A stretch of 64,000 bases of DNA from Georgenia sp. SYP-B2076 (GTDB lineage Bacteria; Actinomycetota; Actinomycetes; Actinomycetales; Actinomycetaceae), in contig NZ_RXOZ01000037.1 in assembly GCF_003991205.1 (NCBI RefSeq), forward strand, positions 62,001 through 126,000. The letters run 5' to 3'. The notes beneath the pieces were generated by a model. The model was not told the origin of the DNA and made no database searches. It was given only the letters and a program-made list of their open reading frames with translations. Shown piece after piece: positions 58,979 through 64,000 of this stretch. The position numbers and the translations under genes were made by a program. Within the stretch, counting starts at the first letter, position 1, and each line of letters opens with the position of its first letter.

Positions 58979-60169
58979 GTGACTGACATCCTCGACCCCC
59001 TCACGCCCGCGGCGACCCCCCTCGCAGCCGGCAGCACGTTCCCCGGGGGCGCGCCGACGCTCGCGGAGCTGACCACCCTGCGCGTCGGCGGCCCGGTGCG
59101 CGAGTACGTCGAGGCACAGACCGAGGCGGAGCTCGTCAGCGCCGTGCGGGCCGCGGACGACGCGGGCGCCGCGCTCCTCGTCCTGGGCGGGGGATCCAAC
59201 CTGCTGGCCTCCGACGCGCCCTTCGACGGCGTCGTCGTGCGGGACGCCCGGCGCGCCATCGACGGCGTCGGGGACGACGCGTGCGCCGGCGCGAGCCTCA
59301 CGGTCCCCGCGGGCCAGCCCTGGGACGACGTCGTCGCCACCGCCGTCCAGGAGGGCTGGATGGGCGTCGAGGCGCTCTCCGGCATCCCCGGGTCGGCCGG
59401 CGCGACGCCGGTGCAGAACGTCGGGGCGTACGGGCAGGAGGTCGCCGAGACGCTCTCCTCCGTGCGGGTGTACGACCGGCTCGAGCGGCGCACCCGGATG
59501 TTCGCCGTCGGGGAGCTCGGCCTGGGCTACCGCACCTCCCTCCTCAAGCGATCCCTCGCCGACACCGCCGCCGGGGGCGGGCGCACCTGGGGGCCCACCG
59601 GGCGGTACGTGGTCCTGGAGGTGAGCTTCCAGCTGCGCCTTGCCACCCTCTCGGCGCCCGTGCGCTACCCCGAGCTCGCCCGGACGCTGGGGATCGACGT
59701 CGGCCGCCGCGTGCCCGCCGCGGACGTGCGGGCCGCCGTGCTCGAGCTGCGCCGCGGCAAGGGCATGGTGCTGGACGCCGCCGACCACGACACGTGGTCG
59801 GCCGGCTCCTTCTTCACGAATCCCCTGATGAGCGTCGCGGAGGCGGACGCGCTGCTGCCCGCCGACGCGCCCCGCTACCCCGTGGCGGACCACACTGCGA
59901 TCCACCAGATCGGTGGCAGCGCCCCCGTCGTCGAGGACCTCGTCAAGACCTCGGCCGCCTGGCTCATCTCCCACGCCGGGTTCGAGAAGGGGTTCGGCCT
60001 CGGCGCCCCGGCCAGCCTCTCGACCAAGCACGCCCTCGCGCTGACCAACCGGGGCGGCGCCACCGCGGAGGACCTCCTGGCGCTGGCCCGCGCCGTCCGC
60101 GAGGGGGTCCGGGCCGCCTACGGCATCGAGCTGATCCCCGAGCCGGTGCTGCTGGGCGCCGCGCTCTAA
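58979..60169 (+). CDS. murB: UDP-N-acetylenolpyruvoylglucosamine reductase
   Basis: A 396-residue FAD enzyme that reduces UDP-GlcNAc-enolpyruvate to UDP-MurNAc in peptidoglycan synthesis. Characteristic segments are TTLRVGGPVREYVEA, LVLGGGSNLL, GIPGSAGATPVQNVGAYGQE, YRTSLLKR and the catalytic serine region SAGSFFTNPLM. The final motif is KHALALTNRGGATAEDLLAL. Extra residues between domains 2 and 3 place it with the long actinobacterial (type I) form. Confidence 0.95.
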   Translation: MTDILDPLTPAATPLAAGSTFPGGAPTLAELTTLRVGGPVREYVEAQTEAELVSAVRAADDAGAALLVLGGGSNLLASDAPFDGVVVRDARRAIDGVGDDACAGASLTVPAGQPWDDVVATAVQEGWMGVEALSGIPGSAGATPVQNVGAYGQEVAETLSSVRVYDRLERRTRMFAVGELGLGYRTSLLKRSLADTAAGGGRTWGPTGRYVVLEVSFQLRLATLSAPVRYPELARTLGIDVGRRVPAADVRAAVLELRRGKGMVLDAADHDTWSAGSFFTNPLMSVAEADALLPADAPRYPVADHTAIHQIGGSAPVVEDLVKTSAAWLISHAGFEKGFGLGAPASLSTKHALALTNRGGATAEDLLALARAVREGVRAAYGIELIPEPVLLGAAL

Positions 60170-60181
60170 CCCCCCGGCCGC

Positions 60182-60221
60182 CGAGCGGTCAAGTACTCGC
60201 ACGCGAGTACTTGACCGCTCG
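60182..60221. terminator. Perfect 19-bp palindromic terminator between murB and add
   Basis: CGAGCGGTCAAGTACTCGC (60182-60200) is perfectly complementary to GCGAGTACTTGACCGCTCG (60203-60221) with 2 nt between them. A G/T-rich stretch follows. It lies between convergent genes and could act on both strands. Confidence 0.75.
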
Positions 60222-60241
60222 ACGTGTGTGTGGGGGGTGTG

Positions 60242-61303
60242 TCAGTGCGTGGCCGCGCGCTCGCGGGCGGTCTCGTCCGCCGGGTCCGGCGTGGCCAGCC
60301 AGGCGTCGACGTCCGCCAGCATCGCGGCCTTCGACGCCGGCGAGGCGAGCGACGCGTTGATCGAGCTGCGCGCCAGCCGGGCGAGTGCCGCGTCGTCCAG
60401 GCCGTGCACGTCCCGGGCAATGCGGTACTGGTCGTTCAGGCGCGAGAGGAACAGCAGGGGGTCGTCGGCGCCCAGGGCCACCTCCGCGCCGGCGTCGAGG
60501 AGCGCAGCGAGGGGCACGTGCGCCGTGTCGGCGTAGACGCCGAGGGAGACGTTCGAGGCCGGGCACACCTCCAGCGCGATGCCCGCGTCCACGATCTTGG
60601 CCAGCAGGTCGGGGTCCTCCGCGGAGCGCACCCCGTGCCCCAGGCGCGCGGGCTTGAGGTGGGCGACGACGTCGCGCACGTGCTCGGGCCCCAGCAGCTC
60701 GCCGCCGTGGGGGACCGCCGCCAGCCCCGCGTTCCGCGCGATGTTGAACGCCGGCGCCCAGTCGGCCGTGTTCCCCCGCCGCTCGTCGTTGCTGAGTCCG
60801 AACCCGATGACCTGGCCGGGCCCGTGCCCTGCGTGCGCGGCCGCGAGGCGCGCCAGGGTGCGCGCGTCGAGGGGATGGCGGGTCCGGGAGGCGGCGACGA
60901 TCACCGCGACCTGCACGCCCGTGGCGGCGCTGGCCAGCCGGGCCTCGTCCACGACGATCTCCAGCGCCGGGGTGATCCCGCCGACGTACGGGGCGTAGGA
61001 GGTCGGGTCCACCTGGATCTCCAGCCGGCGCGAGCCCTCCGCGGCGTCGTCCTCGGCCGCCTCGCGCACGATCCGGCGCATCGCGGCCTCGGACCGCACC
61101 ACGGCGCGGGCGGCGTCGTAGGAGCGCTGGAACCGGAACCAGCCGCGCTGGTCCGCCGGCACGTGCAGGGGGTCCGCGTCGAGCAGGTGCTCGGGGACCC
61201 GGAGCCCCTGCTCGGCGCCCATCTCCGCCAGGGTGGACAGGCGCATGGAACCGGTGAAGTGCAGGTGCAGGTGCGCCTTCGGCAGGCTTGCAAGGTCACG
61301 CAT
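60242..61303 (-). CDS. add: Adenosine deaminase
   Basis: A 353-residue zinc amidohydrolase of the adenosine/AMP deaminase family. Zinc ligands are in KAHLHLHFTGSM (about residue 9). Substrate and metal residues are in AVPHGGE, RLGHGVR and LGADDPLLF. The third segment reads GADDP, where adenosine deaminases commonly have two adjacent aspartates, as here. Adenine deaminases are close relatives, so the base specificity is inferred. Minus-strand CAGACT ends 7 nt before the ATG. Confidence 0.88.
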   Translation of the reverse strand: MRDLASLPKAHLHLHFTGSMRLSTLAEMGAEQGLRVPEHLLDADPLHVPADQRGWFRFQRSYDAARAVVRSEAAMRRIVREAAEDDAAEGSRRLEIQVDPTSYAPYVGGITPALEIVVDEARLASAATGVQVAVIVAASRTRHPLDARTLARLAAAHAGHGPGQVIGFGLSNDERRGNTADWAPAFNIARNAGLAAVPHGGELLGPEHVRDVVAHLKPARLGHGVRSAEDPDLLAKIVDAGIALEVCPASNVSLGVYADTAHVPLAALLDAGAEVALGADDPLLFLSRLNDQYRIARDVHGLDDAALARLARSSINASLASPASKAAMLADVDAWLATPDPADETARERAATH

Positions 61304-61310
61304 CCTGACG

Positions 61311-61390
61311 AGTCTGCCACCGGCGCCGCGGCACCCGCGCCGCCGGTCCGGCGCCGACCGGCCGGTCCCGGCGCCGGCGTGGTCCACACT
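61311..61390. promoter_or_regulatory. Divergent leaderless -10 elements (add / APH-like gene)
   Basis: Minus-strand CAGACT (61311-61316) lies 7 nt before ATG 61303. Plus-strand CACACT (61385-61390) lies 6 nt before ATG 61397. Confidence 0.4.
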
Positions 61391-61396
61391 GGTGCC

Positions 61397-62674
61397 ATGA
61401 GCGTTCCAGTCGCCGCCCTCCACGAGCCGGCTGACGTCGCCCTGCTCACCGGGCCCGAGGCGGGCTCGATGCTCGCGGGCGCGCTCGAGGGGGAGGGCAG
61501 CCGGCTCGTCGCCTGGCACGTGCACACCGTGCACCACCGCCCGGGGGCGGGCGTGACCGTCGGCTACACCGCCACCGTCGAGCGGGAGATGCCCGGCGAG
61601 CCGGCGCCGCTGCGCACCGAGGAGTACCTGTGCGCGACCACCGCGCGGCTGAGCCAGGGGCCCGGCCCAGGCCTGGTCCGGTTCGAGCAGCCCGACGGCG
61701 GCCCCATCGTGCACATGTGGCGCCACCCGGCCGACCCGGAGCTGCCCGCGCTGCCCGTGGCCTGCGACGCCGCCGCGCTGACGCGGCGCCTCGGCGCGCC
61801 CGTGACCGTGGAGCTCCTCGCCTACCGGCCCACCCGCCGGGCGGTGCTGCGGGTCCGGCGCACCGACACGCCCACGACGACGGCGTACCTGAAGGTGGTG
61901 CGCCCCTCGGGCACCCGGGTCTTCGCCGACCGCCACCGCCTGCTCACCCAGGCCGGTGTCCCGGCGCCCGCCGTGCTGCGGGCCGACGACGACGGTCTCG
62001 TCCTGCTCGGGGAGGGGCAAGGGACACCGCTGTCGAACCTCCTGGCCCGCGGGCTCGGGCCGGACGCGGAGGCCGTGCTCGCCGCCCTGCTCGCCACGCT
62101 CGACGCCCTGCCCGAGGACGTGCTGGACCTGCCGCGACGGCCCGCCTGGTCCGAGCGGGCCCAGCACTACGCCCACGCCGCCGCCACGGTGCTGCCCGAC
62201 CACGCGGACCGTGCGCGGGCGCTCGCGGACGGCGTCGACGCGCTCATGGCCGACTCGCACCCCGGGCCGGTGGTCCCCTCGCACGGGGACTTCTACGAGG
62301 CCAACGTGCTCATGGACCCCCGCGCGGGCGCCGTGGGCGTCACAGCGCTGCTCGACGTCGACGCCGTCGGCCCGGGCCACCGCGTCGACGACCTGGCGTG
62401 CCTGCTCGGCCACATCAGCGTGCTGCCGCACCTCGCCCCGACCACCTACCCCCACGTGCCCGACCTCCTCGAGGCGTGGACCCGTGCCTGCGAACGCCTG
62501 GTGGACCCGGTCGCCCTGCACGCGCGCTGCGCGGGCGTCGTCCTCTCGCTCGTCGCCGGCGCCCGCCGCACGGACGGCGGCGCGTGGCGGTCGGACGCCG
62601 AGGGTCGCCTGGCACGGGCGGAGGCGTGGCTGGCCCGCGGGCGCGAGACGCTCGCCCAGCGCGGCCCGCACTAG
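61397..62674 (+). CDS. Phosphotransferase-fold (APH family) protein
   Basis: A 425-residue protein of the aminoglycoside phosphotransferase/choline kinase fold. The C-terminal catalytic segments are PSHGDFYEANVLMDP near residue 295 (Brenner-type HxDxxxxN) and LLDVDAVGPG near 320 (the DFG-like aspartate). An N-lobe lysine is probable in TAYLKVVRPSG. The first about 150 residues form an extra domain. The substrate is unknown; it should not be taken as a resistance gene. Confidence 0.8.
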   Translation: MSVPVAALHEPADVALLTGPEAGSMLAGALEGEGSRLVAWHVHTVHHRPGAGVTVGYTATVEREMPGEPAPLRTEEYLCATTARLSQGPGPGLVRFEQPDGGPIVHMWRHPADPELPALPVACDAAALTRRLGAPVTVELLAYRPTRRAVLRVRRTDTPTTTAYLKVVRPSGTRVFADRHRLLTQAGVPAPAVLRADDDGLVLLGEGQGTPLSNLLARGLGPDAEAVLAALLATLDALPEDVLDLPRRPAWSERAQHYAHAAATVLPDHADRARALADGVDALMADSHPGPVVPSHGDFYEANVLMDPRAGAVGVTALLDVDAVGPGHRVDDLACLLGHISVLPHLAPTTYPHVPDLLEAWTRACERLVDPVALHARCAGVVLSLVAGARRTDGGAWRSDAEGRLARAEAWLARGRETLAQRGPH

Positions 62675-62757
62675 CGCGCACACCGCCGGCCGGGCGGCGG
62701 CGCCCGTCGCGCGCGCCCGCATGACCACACCGCACCGCACCGGGAGGGGACCCAAGG

Positions 62758-63654
62758 ATGATCGCCGTTGTCGGGCCAGGAGCCGTGGGTGGGCTGCTCG
62801 CCGCCGTGCTGCACCGGGCGGGGGAGGAGGTCGTCGCCGTGGCGCGCGCGGGGACGGCCGAGCGGCTGGCGGCCGACGGCATCGTCGTGCGCTCCGAGAA
62901 GTTCGGGAGCTGGACGGCGCACGTGCCGGTCTCCCGCACGGTCCCGGACGGCTCCGCCGTCGTGCTGGCGGTCAAGGCCTACGGCCTCGCGGACGTCCTC
63001 CCCGAGCTGCGGCGGGCGCAGCCGGCCGAGATCCTCGCGCTCCTGAACGGTGTGGGCCACGCCCGCACGCTCCGCGACGCCGGGCTCGCCCACGTAGCGT
63101 GCGCGTCGATCCAGGTCGAGTCCACCCGGGAGGGAACCGTCGTCGTCCACAAGGGCAACTACGCGATCGTCACCGTCCCCGACGACGCCGACGGGTGGCG
63201 CACCACCGACGCGCTGCGGCGGGCGGGGGTGAGCGTGCGCACGGGCGGGACGGAGAACGAGGTGCTGTGGCGCAAGCTGGGCTTCCTCGCACCGACGGCG
63301 CTGCTGACCAGCTGGGCCGACCTGCCGATCGGCCCCGCGCTGGCGCACGACCCCGCGACGACCGCGGGCGTGGTGGCCGAGGTCGCGGCCCTGGCCTCCG
63401 CCGAGGGCCGGCCCCTCGACGGCGAGACGCTCGACGCCTCGCTGCGCAGGCTGCCCCCCACGCTGCAGTCCTCCCTCCAGCGCGACATGCGCCGGGGCGG
63501 TGCCAACGAGCTCGAGGCGCTCGGCGGGGAGCTCGTGCGGCTCGGGGCGAGCCGCGGAATCCCCACGCCCACGATCGCGCGGGTCGTCGCCGGCCTGCAG
63601 GCGCGGGCCGCGGGCGGCGCCGAGCGCGCAGGCGGCCCGCGGCTCAGCGGGTGA
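62758..63654 (+). CDS. Ketopantoate reductase family protein
   Basis: A 298-residue NADPH-dependent PanE/ApbA-like reductase. The dinucleotide-binding GPGAVGG is at residues 6-12. Catalytic-lysine-region and family motifs are AVKAYGLADVL near 78 and ENEVLWRKLGFLAPTALLTS near 165. The C-terminal domain ends in a Gly/Ala-rich tail. PanE-like paralogues are common, and a pantothenate role is not shown by neighbours. CCAAGG precedes the ATG. Confidence 0.82.
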   Translation: MIAVVGPGAVGGLLAAVLHRAGEEVVAVARAGTAERLAADGIVVRSEKFGSWTAHVPVSRTVPDGSAVVLAVKAYGLADVLPELRRAQPAEILALLNGVGHARTLRDAGLAHVACASIQVESTREGTVVVHKGNYAIVTVPDDADGWRTTDALRRAGVSVRTGGTENEVLWRKLGFLAPTALLTSWADLPIGPALAHDPATTAGVVAEVAALASAEGRPLDGETLDASLRRLPPTLQSSLQRDMRRGGANELEALGGELVRLGASRGIPTPTIARVVAGLQARAAGGAERAGGPRLSG

Positions 63655-63762
63655 CGTCGACCAGGCCGATGCCCACACCATGAGGTCGTAGCCCACGGTG
63701 TGGGCACCGGTCCCCATCTCTTCATGCGCCCATCGTGGCGCTGGCAGAGGAGACGAAGACGA

Positions 63763-63804
63763 GACACGGCCGGGGCCGCCCCGCGGGGCGGCCCCGGCCG
63801 TGTC
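63763..63804. terminator. 20-bp perfect stem terminator
   Basis: GACACGGCCGGGGCCGCCCC (63763-63782) pairs perfectly with 63785-63804. It lies between the convergent reductase and aminotransferase genes and is one of the strongest hairpins in the window. Confidence 0.75.
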
Positions 63805-63822
63805 GTGGCGGAGGCGGGTGCG

Positions 63823-64000
63823 TCAGGCGAGCAGCTCCTGGATGCGGCCGACGCCCTCGGCCAGGTCCTCGTCGCCCAGCGCGTAGCTCAGCCGCAGGAA
63901 CCCGCTGGGGCCGAAGGCCTCGCCCGGCACGACGGCGACCTCGACCTCCTCGAGGATCAGGGCCGCCAGCTCGGCGGACGTGGTGGGGGTGCGACCGCGG
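63823..64000 (-). CDS. Pyridoxal-phosphate aminotransferase, C-terminal end
   Basis: The last 59 residues of a class I/II aminotransferase, cut by the window edge. The minus strand reads [33 protein letters not shown] and GRIQELLA-stop. The GxxFG and RLSYA segments carry the conserved substrate-carboxylate arginine (FLRLSYA). This is consistent with aspartate aminotransferase (AspC/AspB). Confidence 0.85.
   Translation of the reverse strand, partial: RGRTPTTSAELAALILEEVEVAVVPGEAFGPSGFLRLSYALGDEDLAEGVGRIQELLA

Noticed and set aside
61304-62755. Upstream extension of the adenosine deaminase frame on the minus strand
   Set aside because: The extension is antisense to the APH-fold gene and low complexity. 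The deaminase fold starts at ATG 61303.
63672-63706. 9-bp inverted repeat GCCCACACC/GGTGTGGGC after the reductase gene
   Set aside because: It has a 16-nt loop and lies next to a far stronger terminator at 63763-63804. No function can be supported.

Overview
The window is GC-rich chromosomal DNA from an actinobacterium, most likely in the Micrococcales (Cellulomonadaceae/Bogoriellaceae-like). The evidence is the codon use, the frequent GTG starts, many apparent leaderless promoters, a bS22 mini-ribosomal protein, a complete menaquinone pathway with a MenJ-type side-chain reductase, and gene order. From the small HTH gene to yajQ the order recalls the Mycobacterium tuberculosis Rv0500A-Rv0566c region. 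I see no prophage, insertion sequence, CRISPR array or replication origin, and no gene-free stretch longer than about 275 bases.

Layout. 1-2061: end of a sugar ABC transporter (mmsA, mmsB). 2175-4324 (minus): trkH and trkA potassium uptake. 4563-6245: an AcuC-like deacetylase, a small HTH regulator and the 32-residue bS22. 6309-8886: a HAD phosphatase and a glutaredoxin read divergently, then yceI with a divergent marR. 8929-13848: a phosphatase followed by the System II cytochrome c genes (resA-like, ccdA, resB, ccsB). 13981-29310: menA, menE, menB, menC, menD, menF and menG, interspersed with a DUF3048 lipoprotein, a DUF222-HNH protein, a sugE-tetR pair and an HtrA protease. 29540-48608: menJ, a full 14-gene nuoA-N operon, and a long-chain polyprenyl diphosphate synthase. 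48675-50092: a PD-(D/E)xK nuclease-like gene lying between two copies of an unusual 66-bp palindromic element. 50220-54770: rarD, a small Tudor-like protein, fprA, htpX and yajQ. 54911-60169: tRNA-Tyr, a hypothetical gene, tRNA-Thr, tRNA-Met, rpmG, a hadA/hadB-like pair, an MFS transporter and murB. 60242-64000: adenosine deaminase, an APH-fold protein, a ketopantoate reductase-like protein and the end of an aminotransferase.

How the genes fit together. Most of the window builds one respiratory chain. The men genes make the naphthoquinone head group. The polyprenyl synthase makes the tail, MenA joins the two, MenG methylates the product and MenJ saturates one isoprene unit. Complex I (nuoA-N) then reduces the quinone, and the ccs genes mature the c-type cytochromes downstream. 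No menH or menI candidate is present here.

Most notable signals. (1) Two 66-bp four-half-site palindromes bracket a lone nuclease-like gene. (2) About twenty genes have a -10 hexamer 5-7 nt before the start codon, including five men genes. (3) A LexA-like box sits over the apparent leaderless start of the DUF222 gene. (4) A 13-codon upstream ORF plus an inverted repeat precede nuoA. (5) An IdeR-like box lies ahead of menJ-nuo. (6) Several genes carry short direct duplications across their stop codons.
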